Shown here in pieces: positions 14,677-26,856 of a DNA stretch of 64,000 nucleotides. This DNA is from Stropharia rugosoannulata (taxonomy: Eukaryota; Basidiomycota; Agaricomycetes; Agaricales; Strophariaceae). Below the pieces are notes generated by a model that saw only the letters and a program-made list of their open reading frames with translations, did not search any database and was not told where the DNA came from. Each line of letters starts with the position of its first letter. Within the stretch, counting starts at the first letter, position 1. A program made the position numbers and the translations under genes. The stretch covers positions 1,922,001-1,986,000 of the forward strand of contig JANCIK010000008.1 of assembly GCA_028532985.1 (NCBI GenBank), read 5' to 3'.

Positions 14677-16075
14677 TGTCGCAGATGATGACTTTGAGAA
14701 GGCGTGATTGTAAGATCAGACTTGTTCAGATTTATAGCCCTCATTTGACTGATGAATACTCCAAATGCCATTTCAAAGGACGTAAACTGCAACGACACTT
14801 TCAGGTACATTTATTTATATGTTTTTGCAAACACGTACCGTGTAGCGGCTTCCGATTTCTTGCCGTCCTTGGCGTAAAAATATATATGACATGTGCAAAA
14901 CGTCCCTTAAAGAGGGAGTCTGTAAAAATAAAAGATGACAGAACTCACTTCATGAACGAATATAACCCTTTATACAGACTTCTAAGGTCTGGAGCAACTA
15001 GATAGTTTTGACTCCTGGCTTCCAGAATATTGAGCGCCCCTTTTGAGAATAGGTTTATGGACGTGCAACTTCATGTGGGCCCGCAGCAGCACCTATTGAT
15101 TGAAGGCCTAGAATGGTACTTAAATACTATCTCCCAATGAGAGGTAGAAATATCATGGGTTGCGGCCAATACAATGTCTCAAGCTAGACGACCGGCCGAG
15201 GCTTCCACCTATGAACACCGTCTGGAGTGTCCAAAAATCCGTCACAATTACGAGCCTGATTTCAAGGTTCGAGGACGTTAAAGTGCTACTGGACATCCCT
15301 TAATGAATTTCCACTGCTGCATGGTCTTTGACTCAGCCCACCGGATATGCCGTACTAATGGGTGATGCACTACTCATACCAGAAGCGATTAGTCGACAAT
15401 GCGACATTTTGGGCGCTCTGATAACACGACACGCCGGAGTACTCAGAAGACTCAATTTTGATCCGCTGTTGTATGATCTTCTCTTCCGAGCCACCAGCCG
15501 CTGTCCATCATAGTAGTCAAGAGCAGAAGGAGCTCGGAGAGCTGTAAGCAGCAAGAGATACTCTCTACAGGCAGATCTCACCCTTATCTCCAAAAATAAC
15601 GATATCTTCGCGGGTGAATCCGTTTGATACAGTGACCCAAGTGCTTTATAAGGGATGCAGTGTAGATTCTTAGGAAGCCATCACGGGCTCCGGCGAATGC
15701 TGCGCAGTGTCGTCCTCGTTTCGTTATTCATCTAGACGGCAATAAGTCTATTTTAACCGTACGTGGTGATAACATTTACGCACGCGCTATTTGCGGAGTG
15801 AACAATTGGGCATACAGAGCACAGCGCCACGGGTAAGCTGTCTTCGATATGAAAAGGCATTCGCATACACGCAGCGTTCCGGATTGCCTTGGGCCCGGGG
15901 GCGTGAGCCGGCGCAGAGGGTGAGAAGAGGGTGCTATTAATAGATGGGGATGGTAGCTTTGTCAAGTACGAGTGTGAAACAGAAATGCCGATCAACTGGG
16001 ACTCGGCGGCCTGTGGCATGCAGTAGGGGATGCACTAAATAACTGCGCCCTGCTCCATTTCCGCGCCTTTCTCCC
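14677..16075. other. Intergenic, no gene recognised
   Basis: 1.4 kb upstream of paralog B and of the membrane protein gene. Only short open frames without recognisable features are present. Confidence 0.5.
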
Positions 16076-16866
16076 ATGTCATCCTCCTCGTTTACATCCA
16101 CGACCGCAGCCCCGCCCATGGCCACCAACGACGGTGGGGGCGGGGGCGACGGCGGCATTGCGCAGCGCGGCGCCAACTACTTCTTCGGCTTTCTCATCAC
16201 TTTCGTCGTGCTCCTGCTCATCTTTGTCGGGTGTGGGATTGGGACGAGGCGGAGGTATCTTGCGCGGAGACAGGCGGCGCTGTTTGGGAATTTGGACCCG
16301 TGGAATGCGTCCATCGTGATGAATCAAAAAGAGCCTGTGCTGTTCGAGCATTATATAGGCGACCCACGGACAGAGGATAAGTGGGGCGACACCGCGGTAT
16401 GTAGCATACAGGGCGGCATTTTCATTACACTGCGCATTCTTATGCGAATATACTATTTTCCCTATTCTAGCCACTCTCTGTGACCCTGCTGAGACAGCCA
16501 AAGGACATTCAGCAGGCAGACCGAGACATTGACTTGGAAGCCAATAACGCCGCTGGTGATTCTCAAACCCGCAGTAATGACAGGACGCACAGCATTTATC
16601 CTAGAGCACTCACGTCGTTAATGATCCCATTCCACGAACGAAAACAGTCCCCTATTCCAGAACCAGAACACATTGAATACGACAGCCCAGACGCGCTCAA
16701 CGTTGCATTTATGATTGCCATGCCTTCGCCTCGCCATTCTCATTCTCATCACGATTCCTCCAGCCATGATGACGCACATTCAGACAGTCAGCGACTGCCC
16801 GAAATGCAAATCGGCGTAGCGACCATTCCATGGCGAACAGAAGTCGAAACGGGTTCAGCCTCATGA
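16076..16866 (+). CDS. Single-pass membrane protein, basidiomycete orphan family (copy 1)
   Basis: Exon 1 (16076-16396) encodes a Gly-rich N-terminus, then GANYFFGFLITFVVLLLIFV as a single transmembrane helix followed at once by a basic stop-transfer segment (GTRRRYLARRQ). The topology is N-outside with a cytosolic C-terminus. The intron at 16397-16470 is phase 0 and the next exon starts exactly at PLSVTLLRQPKD. The cytosolic tail is hydrophilic with a His/Ser-rich run (RHSHSHHDSSSHDD) and ends LPEMQIGVATIPWRTEVETG. The layout of helix, Arg cluster, Trp-containing segment, intron and PLS motif is shared with the gene at 38301-39150. Function is unknown. A second in-frame ATG at 16118 could also serve as start. 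Confidence 0.75.
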
Positions 16867-17573
16867 TGATGTTCAGGATAACCACCGACCGTTCCCTGGA
16901 TTTGTAACTGTGTTTACCTTATTTTACTTCTATCATGCGATGTTCTTCGTTGCTCTACTTACGCTTTGGGTAGGAATCCTCCGACTGGGATGACCCCTAT
17001 GTTAACAGTAATTACAAAGAATCTTTGTTGTAAGTTCAATTTTGAGTATTGTATAATTACATTGTATTGTGTATGGACTCACCGAGGGTTGAACAAGCGC
17101 TTGTAGTAAGGCGGGCGTTGTTAAGCGCTCCGTCAAACTCGGTGGAGAATACAAATTATTCTGGGCACAACATTCTTACTCAAAGATGTTTCTTGCTTAT
17201 GTTGCCGAAGACTTATGGTCTCGAGGTAGGACAATGCGCAGCGTCATAGAAATTCTCTTTGGATACCGGTATGAGCAGCAGCAGGCATTTAGGGAGGCGT
17301 GTAAATGATCGAGGACCGGAGCTGAGCGGAAGAGATGCTTCAGAGCGAAACGATGCGAGCATGAGTCGTGCCATATTGGACTTTGACAGTTCGCGATCAT
17401 GAAATATTTGGATAATTCAGGTCGGGTAAACTTCCTGCATATTACACCGTGGGCAGGGAGAGTATTTCAGGAAGAAAAATGGTCTGTTTACTTCCATCGA
17501 GGTTGATGGACGTGCGTAAAAATAACGTGTTTCATTAGCTGAGAAGAAGAGAAGGATACCACGTATGTATGTG
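16867..17573. other. Intergenic between convergent genes
   Basis: 707 bp between the convergent 3' ends of the membrane protein and NDUFS5 genes. Nothing beyond short chance open frames was seen. Confidence 0.5.
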
Positions 17574-18162
17574 TTATTTCGTCGACTCCTCTGCTTTTGC
17601 ACCTTGCTTCGTGCCATCAGCCGTTCCGCCACTTGAAGGTGCTGGAGAAGCCTTCTGTTGTTGCGCTTTCTCATGCTGGAGCTGCTCCATTTTGCGCTTG
17701 AACTCTGTCCCAATTGCTTGTTCGCGTTGGTTCTGTATCAACATGGTACAGATACAATATAAGGGTAGCACAAAAGTATAGGATACGTGCATGTAAGTTA
17801 TAAGGCCGCATATAGATTGTTAGGGACTCACCGCCTTGATGTGGTGCAGGCACTCTATGTAATCCTCGGACTGGGCGACGCATTCAGATGGTGTGTCGGT
17901 TTGGGCATAGCACTTCGTAGCGAGACATAAGTATTAGCGGAGATTACAAGCAGGGGGCGATATTCACTTTCTGGAATTCTTGCCAATAGCTGAAGCAACG
18001 GGAGCGTCCTGAAAATGGGGTCAACAGCAATTAAAACTGAGACGTGTCCTAGGGTTCAGAAGCAGAGAGCTGGGCACACCTCCACCCCAGCCAAATCCTG
18101 ACTATTCAGAAGGTCAGTATGGAAGCATAGAAGGAGACAAGTGCAGAGAAACACACCGCCAT
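17574..18162 (-). CDS. NDUFS5: NADH dehydrogenase (complex I) iron-sulfur protein 5-like subunit
   Basis: This is an accessory subunit of mitochondrial complex I, located on the intermembrane-space side and folded by the MIA40 disulfide relay. Joined exons give about 102 residues: MA, then SGFGWGGG, RSRCFSYWQEFQK, CYAQTDTPSECVAQSEDYIE..CLHHIKA, and a charged helical C-terminus NQREQAIGTEFKRKMEQLQH with an Ala/Lys-rich tail. The twin CX9C motifs are explicit: C-FSYWQEFQK-C and C-VAQSEDYIE-C. The first motif is split by an intron just before its second cysteine. The first coding exon is only six bases (ATGGCG, 18162-18157), followed by a GTGTGT donor; without it no start codon gives the conserved SGFGW start. 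The stop is TAA at 17574-17576. The start faces GET5 across 221 bp. Confidence 0.88.
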
Positions 18163-18383
18163 TTGCTATTTCTAGGGTATTTGCTGAGAGGTTGATTCCG
18201 GGTTGTGTCTTTGGAGTGAAATGCTGTGACAGGCATACACGTGATGGTGGTCACGCCAGTCCGGGCCAGTGTGGTGATGGCAATTAGTGAACACTGCATT
18301 GGATTCCTTCATAACATAGACGCATCGCCTTGTGGCCTTTCTATCAGAACAGAGAGTTCTAATTGTACCATCGATCAAATATA
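18163..18383. promoter_or_regulatory. Shared divergent promoter NDUFS5 / GET5
   Basis: Only 221 bp separate the start codons of NDUFS5 (minus) and GET5 (plus). Both transcription start regions must lie here, so a bidirectional promoter is likely. No TATA box is evident. Confidence 0.5.
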
Positions 18384-19449
18384 ATGGCAAACCAGGCGGA
18401 GAGGGCGTTCGCAAGAACGTTCTTGAACACATTGGCGACACAGCCCATCACATACGCCGACGATTATCAGCAGCCGCCAGAGTATTCGCTGAAGAGAGTC
18501 CCCGTGCTTCCGGTCAGAAGTCTCTCTTATCGCCCCTGACCCTCCTAATAACACGTTATAAATAAAACCCAGATTGCTGTTCCTCCTCCCCCAGCACGCA
18601 AGCCGCAGCTAGAACCAGCAGGGTCTTCCTCCGGTATGTCACCATGCTGTACTTCATGTCTAATACTTACGTCCACGGCAGCTTCTATATCCCTGACATT
18701 TAAGAGCCTCAAGCCGTCTGCCTCCTTCACCCTGCGCGTCGAGCCCACCGATACCATCGCGGATATAAAATCACAGCTCGCTGCACTTCCATCAGCACCC
18801 CCGGCCGACGCCCAGCGCCTCCTGCTCAAAGGAAAAGCGCTCGCAGACCCGAAACTCCTCAAAGAATACACGATCAAGGACGGTGATACCGTCAATCTTA
18901 TGGTAAAGCCCGGACACCACTGGGACCCTACAGCACCGATCACACTCTCGCCCGACGCCTCATCTTCCGACGTAGTCATGTCCGACGCCAGCCCACCACC
19001 CAAGCCTAACCCCTTCGGCTCCGGCACGCTTGATCCCCACGCAAAGCCCAAGGGGCACAAGCACCAGCGCATCCCCAGCGTCGTGCTGTCCCCATCACCC
19101 TCCAGCGACAGCCCAGGAGCGGTGGAGAAGGACATCGTGCTGACGCTTGATCCCGGCCTATCAAGCCCTGCAGGCCAGCCAGCCGAGCTGCTGTCGACGT
19201 TCCACGAAGTCGTCGCCGATCCCGGGTTCTGGGAAAGACTCTACCAATTTTTGCAGTGCGTATTTCCACCATCTGACTTTATACCACAGGCTGATGTGTG
19301 CGCCATAACGCAGGCGCGAGTTCAAGACCGAGACGGATATCAATTTGGCGTTTGAGGACTTCCTCTGCGCTAGCAAGGGGTCCCTCACTGCGAGCGAGAT
19401 TGCTAAGATCCGTGATACCGTTGGTCTCGTCGGGATGGGTGGAACATAG
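18384..19449 (+). CDS. GET5: GET5/MDY2-like ubiquitin-fold protein
   Basis: GET5 links GET4 and SGT2 in the guided entry of tail-anchored proteins to the ER. Four exons (18384-18512, 18573-18633, 18682-19255, 19314-19449) join in frame to 299 residues. Residues 1-43 form the N-terminal GET5-type domain (AERAFARTFLNTLATQPITY, then ending SLKRVPVLP). A Pro-rich linker follows, then a ubiquitin-like domain at about 65-140 with SLTFKSLKPSASFTLRVEPT, the typical DTIADIKSQL helix and DGDTVNLMVKPG strand. After a disordered Ser/Pro region a short C-terminal helical part begins FWERLYQFLQ, which could correspond to the GET5 homodimerisation domain. Choosing 18384 as start gives the conserved N-terminus; later ATGs would lose it. 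GET5 is my best call; another fungal ubiquitin-like adaptor remains possible. Confidence 0.8.
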
Positions 19450-22400
19450 GACGCACTTCTAGTCGCATTTGTTTCTCGTTTTTCTTTTTTTCTAGCGTGG
19501 ACCGGTTTTTTATTAAGAGCATATGGTCAAGACTGGAATATAATTCAGATTTCTGCAATGCAGCTAATGCCTCGCACGCGGATCAACCTGACCAGGGGCA
19601 GCCGTATATGTATGTAGAATCAGTCAGGCGTGGACGCCGGGTATATCTCCTGGTTTTAAGCTGAGATCAAGTGTAGGTGCCTACATGTTAGTCTTGCACA
19701 GCCACCGTTAACAGTGCACATGGCAACTGATACGGCAATGCCTTGGCAGACGGGGGTAGAGACCGGGCCTTTCACGGCCAGATCCAACCAGCGTCCAGCC
19801 GTTGTGACTCGGCTTTGCTTGTGCGCGGCATAGGCATTCGGTCTATACGCCAAGTTGGTTTGTATGAACATAGGACAGCGGCGCCTTGTGCATCTGACAG
19901 CGCGAGACAGGCTTAGAGCGGCTTATAGGAGTGCGGTTTCAAATGCGCATCAGCATCATCCTTGAGCGTCACATACGTGTAGCAGGCGGAATCAATGTTG
20001 AATGCATGATGCCACCCGCCACGCTCGTCCTCTCATATGGTTTATCCATGTCGCCATTTGTGCTACTGATAAGGCGATTAGCGAGCAATTTATTGTAGCA
20101 GCGTTTCACGCTTTTTCACGACTCCAGAGAGGATATCAGAGGACATATTGAGCCTGCAGATCCCCGCCTATGCTTGCATATATGAACGTATTTTGCACGC
20201 GCGGTGAGTATCAAGGAGTATCCTTTGTGTTTGGATAGAGGTTATCTGTAGCGCCAACTGGTATCTACTGGAATATGTGCGGTATTATTTTAAAATTATT
20301 GTGTAAAGTGAAGAATTCTCGCGCACTTCTGTTGACCGCTAGTAAAAGTACTAGACCTTTCCAAGCATACTCACCGGGAGCTGCAGGCGGCTGCCCTTCA
20401 CGAGGCTCAAGCTATGTGCATTACCCGCACATGTCACCGACTATCTTCGTCGGCCGCCAGCGCCGTCACCGTCGTCTGGGCGCCTTGTCCAATCGTTCAT
20501 ACGGCCGCGTTGAAGTGCAAATAGGGTATTACAACCCGTCGTGCGACACCGTTTCTCGGCGCGTCTTAGCTCATAAATATCCCATGCAAGCGACCTTGTG
20601 TGCAGACTTGTGCTCGCACAGGCTGTGTAGACCGGTACCTGCGTAGCACGCAGGATAGCCGTGGTTATCACAGCGCCAGCGGCCTTCGTCACGGGTTGAA
20701 CAACTTCACGACGGCAGGCAGGTGCGCTCGGCGCACAATGTGCATGGCATGGAGGGGCTGTGATAATAGTACATCAATGCATACTATGGAGCGCTCAGGC
20801 ATACGAGAATGGGCGCTGCGTGCCACTTAAGGCCGAGCCAATGATGAGTCTGACTCATCGGAGTGATGGAGTTCTTGTCGTACGGTGTGCGTATTCAGTA
20901 CTCTGTGAGTCGTAACTTCACGGCGGGAAGAAGGAAAAGTGTAGCAATGCTAACTCAATGAAAAAATAGTGCCTTTTTTCGGTACCTAGGCCCTCGGGTC
21001 CACATAGGCTTACATCATCCTACATCTCTGAGGCTCGAGCCGTAGGTTTTCGGAATTGAAGAGGAATTGAATTGAAGTATTGAGATACATATGATTATCA
21101 TTTCTAATGGACTACATAATTCTATCTTGACCTAGTTGGGGCGAGTAAAGGTCTATTTGGTCTAAAATGAAATCATCATACTGCATGCGTAATCGGGCGA
21201 CGACCTGCTTCATATCCTATTCCAACTCCTCCGCATTGTACGATGTTCTAGAAACTTCATCCTGCCACAATGCAGTTATAGTAGGAGTCAGTATACTTTC
21301 CCCTCCACTGGTGTGCACCACACCAACTTTACGCCAGAGGTTATGTCAAAGTGGGGAAAGGTGGTCGTACGGACCATTACAAACTCTCTGTCGAGTGGTG
21401 TTCGCTCGTGACGACACCGCGTCTAAAGGTGCCTCAATAATCCGAGCGGGGGTACATATGTGACGTATATTTTTGTATGGTGCCTACTACATTGGCCTTC
21501 GGCATCGTACGGTCATGCTCATGATGTTGGGATGATAGGCAATCAGTATTATCTCCGGACTTTGTTTGTGGAATAATCTGTAAGCATCACTACTGTGTTT
21601 CTTCAGACGATTTCGCTTGGCTGGCCACTTACACAGGCATGGATTTGCTTTCAAGGGGTAGAAACATGGGAGAACATGAGACTGTAGACTACTATCATAC
21701 CAGATAATGCCACATGGTCCATCCAGGATGTTACTGGTAGTGTGCTGTAATAAATGTAATCGTGTACGCAAGTAGGCAACAATGACACGCCTTACAGATG
21801 GTAAATGAATGGATGGGGATATAAGAGCTCCTATCGCAGTGCACCGGGCAGTAGAAGTACGACTACGTAAACCAATGCTCAATACTGCGGAAATAATTAT
21901 AGACTCAAGTTGTAGGTCCACGTCTGTTAGAAGATGTTTTACTATGTATTCCGTGCCTGTTGTATAGAAGCTTATCATGTTGCTCAAGATTCGTACCTTT
22001 GGTTCGATTGGCTCACATGAGATTCAGATTCACTTTACGTGCCGTAAACTCGAGAACAAGTCGATTAATGCTGCCTGGTTTGGTGTATTGCGGACACCTG
22101 GATGATCTAAAAATAAACCTGGTTGACTGAAGAAATCGTTTGTCTCCGCTTGTGCGGCATGGGTTAGCAAGTAAACGATAACATCTGTACTGCACATAAC
22201 AAGCTTTGTGAGCACTAATTGACTAGCATTCAACAGCAACATTCTATGTCAACTCGCAGGCTTCAATTGCATTCAAAGCTAAGTATGTAAGTTGGTTTGA
22301 CCGGGCATTGCCGTTTTAGTAGATTGGACCGAGAGGCGCCAAGATATCATTGGCGTTTCAGCGACTTGGCCCCTACCACCGTCCGTCCATTTTCTAGAGC

Positions 22401-22627
22401 CATGCGCTCACCAGGAAAACAGGCGTGGACATGTTCCTACCCATATGCTCCCATACAGCGGAGCAGAAATGGAGTCAGATCTCGAGATTCTGGATTACCG
22501 AATTCTCGGTGGGCGGTCTAGCTCAAATACCTGAGCGCTGCCTTTCCTCTAGCTTCCTTACAATTCCCAATTGTCAGCACCGCATCTGCTCGCTCCGCCC
22601 CGTCGTCCCCTTGTGGTCTCCAGCACC
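19450..22627. other. Long intergenic, no confident gene
   Basis: 3.2 kb without a recognisable gene. The longest frames are on the plus strand at 20275-20646 and on the minus strand at 21487-22242, where two adjacent open frames (MLLLNASQLVLTKLVMCSTD and a second of 166 codons) could be exons of one unrecognised gene. No domain, signal or convincing splice join was found. Confidence 0.45.
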
Positions 22628-25608
22628 ATGGAATCGACGGCTGTCTTGCGCCATAACGCTAGCAAAGATCGTGTCTCTAGCAACTCAGACGAGAAGTTCG
22701 ACGAGAAGAACTTGGAGAACGGCACTAACGCCCCTCCACAATATCAAGAAGAGTCATTTGATGATCATGACGTGTAATTGTCTGTTTCCACTGTGCTCGT
22801 GTGCCCGATGCTTATATCAAATGCAGCACCAAACCGTTCCCCGTGGATCCTGATGAAGTCGAAGAGACGCATCAGCTCACATTCCGTGCCATTTTTGTCG
22901 GTTGCGCTCTTGGAGCTGTCGTCGGCGCCTCCAACATCTATCTTGGTCTGAAGACTGGCTTCACCTTCGGTCCCCAGCTGTTTGGTGTACGTATATGCGC
23001 TTGTATATTCTATGACAAGTCTGAAAAGAAGTTGATAGGCTATCTTCGGTTATGCTGTTCTCAAAGCTATTAGCACAGCTTTACCCGAGAGTGGTATTCT
23101 GAGCGTCTTCGGTGGTCCTTTTGGCCCCAAAGAGAATTGTACTGTCCAATCGTATGTCTTTTATTATTGTTCATCCGGGCTCTGTTGATTTACATTACCT
23201 TTAGTGCAGCTACTGGTTAGTCAAAGCATATTGCCAATTGCACTGCATAATTAACACTTCTGTTTAGCTTCCGGAGGGTTGGGCATCTTGTTTGTTACTG
23301 CCGTCCCTGCTATGTATCGCCTGCATCTGCTGTCTGAGAAGCCTTCAGACGATATTGGCAAACTCATTGCCCTCACCTCATGCGCTGGTTTCTTCGGAGT
23401 GTTCTTCGTTATCCCTCTCAGGAAATACTACATCATCCACCAGAAATTGATTTTCCCCACCCCCGCTGCCACTGTATGTATTTGACGGTTTTCCCCTCTT
23501 GCCATTGGTTAACAATCTTGCACTAGGCATACACCATCCGATCTCTTCACCGAGGTCCAGCAGGTGCTGCCGCCGCCAAGAAGAAAGCTCGTGCTCTTTT
23601 CTATTCATTCTTGGCCGTGTTTGTCTGGAAAGTTGTTAGCGGTTACCTCCCTGGAGTTGTAAGTATTTTCTGCACAATACGCCCATTTTTCTTATTCAAA
23701 CTTTTTGTCAGCTTCTGGATTGGCACATCGGTTGGAGTCTCTACCGTCTCGGATTCACCAGCATCATCAGCTTGGAGAACTACGGATGGATCATTGAATT
23801 CACGCCTGCTTTCTTTGGTGCTGGAATGCTAAGTGGTCTCAACGCAAGTTGGAGTTTCTGTGAGTATTCTAGGAAGACGATCAGATATCATTTTGCTAAT
23901 ATTACCTGAATTAGTTGGAGGATCAGTTCTTGCATGGGGTATCAGTAAGCTCAGATGCGACTCCCTTGTTTAAACCGATTCTAACTCGGGATGTAGTCGC
24001 ACCATCGTTGGTTAAGAATGGACTCGCATTCGGCAAGCCTGCCAGCGAAGATTTCCCTTTGATTACCTATCAATCCCTTTCATTCGCTGATCCAGATCAA
24101 TACATTACAAGACCTTCGCCTAGATATTGGCTGTTATGGCCTGGTGTCCTTATCATGTTGGTTTACTCTTTCGCCGACGTTGCTTTCACTTTGGTCCCCA
24201 TATTTAAGGGTAAGGATGCCCGTCTTATCTTTTTGTTGATTCTAAACGATGGTTTCCAGAGATGAGGCGTACAGGAGTCAGTGTCAACCCCAAGGGATGG
24301 TTCAAAGCTGCTACCCTTAACGAAGACGATGAGGATCAGGTACTTTGACACGTTCACCTTTGTATTTCAAGCTATCTAATGTACCCTATTCAGACTCCCC
24401 TCGAGGACCGTATCCCCACTTCCTGGTGGACTACCGGCCTTCTTCTCAGCACCATCGCTGCTTGTGCCATTCTCGCCACCCTCTTCCACATGAACGTCGG
24501 CGAAGCCTTACTCTCCCTCGTCCTTGGCTTCGTCTTCTCCTTCATCGGTGTACAGTCTTCAGGCTATACCGATATCAATCCTGTATCCACTGTAGCCAAG
24601 GCCTCCCAGCTTATCTTCGGTGGTATCTCGAAAGGATCTGGCCTTGCTCAAGTTCCTGCTCGTACTCTCAATCTGACTGCCGGTATCATTGCTGCCGGAT
24701 CTGCAGCTCAAGCTGCCGATATGACGGGTGACTTGAAAACTGGCTACCTGCTCCGTGCAAAGCCCAAGAATCAGTTCATCGCACAGTTGTGCGGTGCCGT
24801 CGTTTCGATCTTCTTGACCGTTGGCCTGTTCATTCTGTTCACTACTGCTTCACCATGCATTATGTATGTGAAATCTTGCATCAGATATCATTTCCTTTTT
24901 TCTAATCCTGACCTACGAACAGCGATGAGAGCTACGCGACGTGTACATACATCGCACCTTCAGTCGCTGCATGGGCTGCTGTTGCCGTCGGTGTCTCATC
25001 TCCTAAACTCCGTGCGTTTGTTTATTTTGAGCTACTTAATTAAATGCCTAACATATCTCATTTAGCCATCTCTCGTTCATCGGGTCTCACCGCCATTGGT
25101 CTTGCCATTGCCAGTGTTTTGACCTTGGTCATTCGCAACTTTTTCATCCCCAAGAAATACTGGAAATATGTTCCTAATTGGGTACGTACCTCTGGCAAGT
25201 ATTGTATTGTAATTCCTTGACTAAAGACATTGCATTAGAACTCTGTCGGTCTTGCCTTCGTCACACCCACAGTCTACTACTCCATTGCTATGGCTGCTGG
25301 CTCAGTATTCAACCACCTTTGGGCTCTCCGCAACCCGGCTGGATACGAGATGTACATGTTTGCTATCTCAGTAAGTAACATACACCCTACATTATTATGA
25401 TTGTAACTAATTTATCGCTCTCAGGCTGGAATGCTTGCAGGAGAAGGCTTAGGTGGTGTTTTCCAAGCGTTGTTGGCTGTAATCGGCGTCGACGGAACTA
25501 GTGAGCTATTATTGCACCCCGGTTCCTTTCCAGACTTCTGATGATCCGTTCTCCCCTCTAGAATATGGAAGTGCCATCGGCTGCCCTGGACTCGAATACT
25601 GTGGTTGA
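22628..25608 (+). CDS. OPT-family oligopeptide/metal-chelate transporter
   Basis: This is a proton-coupled transporter of the oligopeptide transporter superfamily, expected in the plasma or vacuolar membrane, moving small peptides, glutathione-like compounds or metal chelates. The N-terminus MESTAVLRHNASKD is a hydrophilic, charged cytosolic region. After the first intron the family entry reads LTFRAIFVGCALGAVVGASN then IYLGLKTGFTFGPQLFG. Later helices include GFFGVFFVIPLRKYYIIHQK, FPTPAAT, YWLLWPGVLIMLVYSFADVA, FHMNVGEALLSLVLGFVFSF and AAGSAAQAADMTGDLKTGYL, the last a hallmark motif of the family. The C-terminus, EGLGGVFQALLAVIGVDGT then KYGSAIGCPGLEYCG, ends at TGA 25606-25608. About twelve introns can be placed and no frame break was found. 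The product is around 750 residues. Substrate cannot be read from sequence. Confidence 0.9.
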
Positions 25609-26083
25609 TCACCGTCCACTGCCGTTTTCATTTCTTCATGTGTATAACTTTCAGCATCCACTATCCCCCATTTTCTACCTGTAAAGAAAACTGGGTTGCC
25701 GGATATACCACTGTGGTACTAGATCGCGGAATAATTTTGTAATATATCTTTTATAATGCTCTCATGTTCCTTCACGCAGTATATATATAATGACAGCATG
25801 ATTCGACGGTTTTTTCAGACTGGTCAATAATTACAAATGAGACATAACTTTTGAATACACTTCCCGTGATAATGCCACTGACAGTGAATGCGAGTCGAGG
25901 AGCGACAGCATTGAGCAGGAGGGATAACGATAAGAAGTCGTGACTCCGATAAGATTAGATGTTTGTCACATGCTCCGTTACGGACGCGCTGTCACAATTT
26001 CCCACATATCCTTCTTCTGGAATTACTTCTTGCCACCCGGTCAATACCACTAACTCCAAACTAACTCTGCTACTCTGCGCCTC

Positions 26084-26856
26084 ATGAGCGCCATTATCGG
26101 GCGCTTTCGTTCTATCTCACAAGCGCTTGGCGCTTCAAGACATATTCCATGGGTTAAAGTCCCTCCTCCGTCGCAGGATACGGTGATCCTTTTCCAACGG
26201 CCTACGCCTTGGTGGGCTAAATGGGCGCACCCGTTAGTTGCACTGGACGTCATGCTAATGTTAGTGTTCTCTCCTCACTTTCCTTTCTGTGAATAAACTG
26301 CGTTCAAAGGGGCTGTATCGTAGAATACACATGGGACATTGGTGGCTACCTGGCGCCTGTTCGCGAAGCCGTACGCGACGTCAAGGCCCCCGATGTCGAA
26401 GAGCAGCCCTCGAAAAAATCAGACAGTCTAGCTTTCCTTATCTTCGACAACATTCAAGGGAAGTCGGCATTTAAGAAAACGATCTTTTCTGGGATATACC
26501 TCATCTCCGGTATCACCTTTGCTGCTGGGCTGCTGGCCGTCCGGGCGCGCCTGGTACGGAGTGTTATCGTCCAGAGGGGCAATGCGCAGAAGCGGACATC
26601 AACGAAGGTCTATCTGCAAGCTGCGTGCCACCCCATGGATCAAGCTGTTGCTTTCCCGCAAAATCAGTGTACTGTGGTCAAGGGTGATATGAACTCGAGG
26701 CTTGGCATTCGAGTCAAGGGACATGGGGCGTGGACTATGATGACGAACGGCTCAGTGGTTGACAAGAGCGGCTTAGACGCGTCAAAGCTCGTAGAACATC
26801 CCAAAATTACTTTCCTTCGTGCATGGAGAAAGGCAGGGGGTTCAATCACTCCTTAG
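26084..26856 (+). CDS. Orphan two-helix membrane protein
   Basis: I do not recognise this gene, but it looks real. Exon 1 encodes MSAIIGRFRSISQALGASRH and continues ILFQRPTPWWAKWAHPLVAL; a GTTAGT donor after the codons for DVML joins an acceptor before GGGCTGTATCG and keeps the frame (M-G-C-I-V-E-Y-T-W-D). The middle is charged (VKAPDVEEQPSKKSD), followed by a hydrophobic segment SGIYLISGITFAAGLLAVRA and a basic RARLVRS. The C-terminal 90 residues are soluble, with CTVVKGDMNSRLGIRVKGHG and TFLRAWRKAGG. One clear transmembrane helix, plus a weaker hydrophobic stretch around the splice junction, suggests an organelle membrane protein of about 238 residues. It could be a mitochondrial assembly or import factor, but there is no direct evidence. 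Confidence 0.65.

Noticed and set aside
20275..20646. Plus-strand open frame of 123 codons
   Set aside because: Composition is Arg/Ser/Cys-biased without any domain, signal peptide or splice partner; looks like chance.
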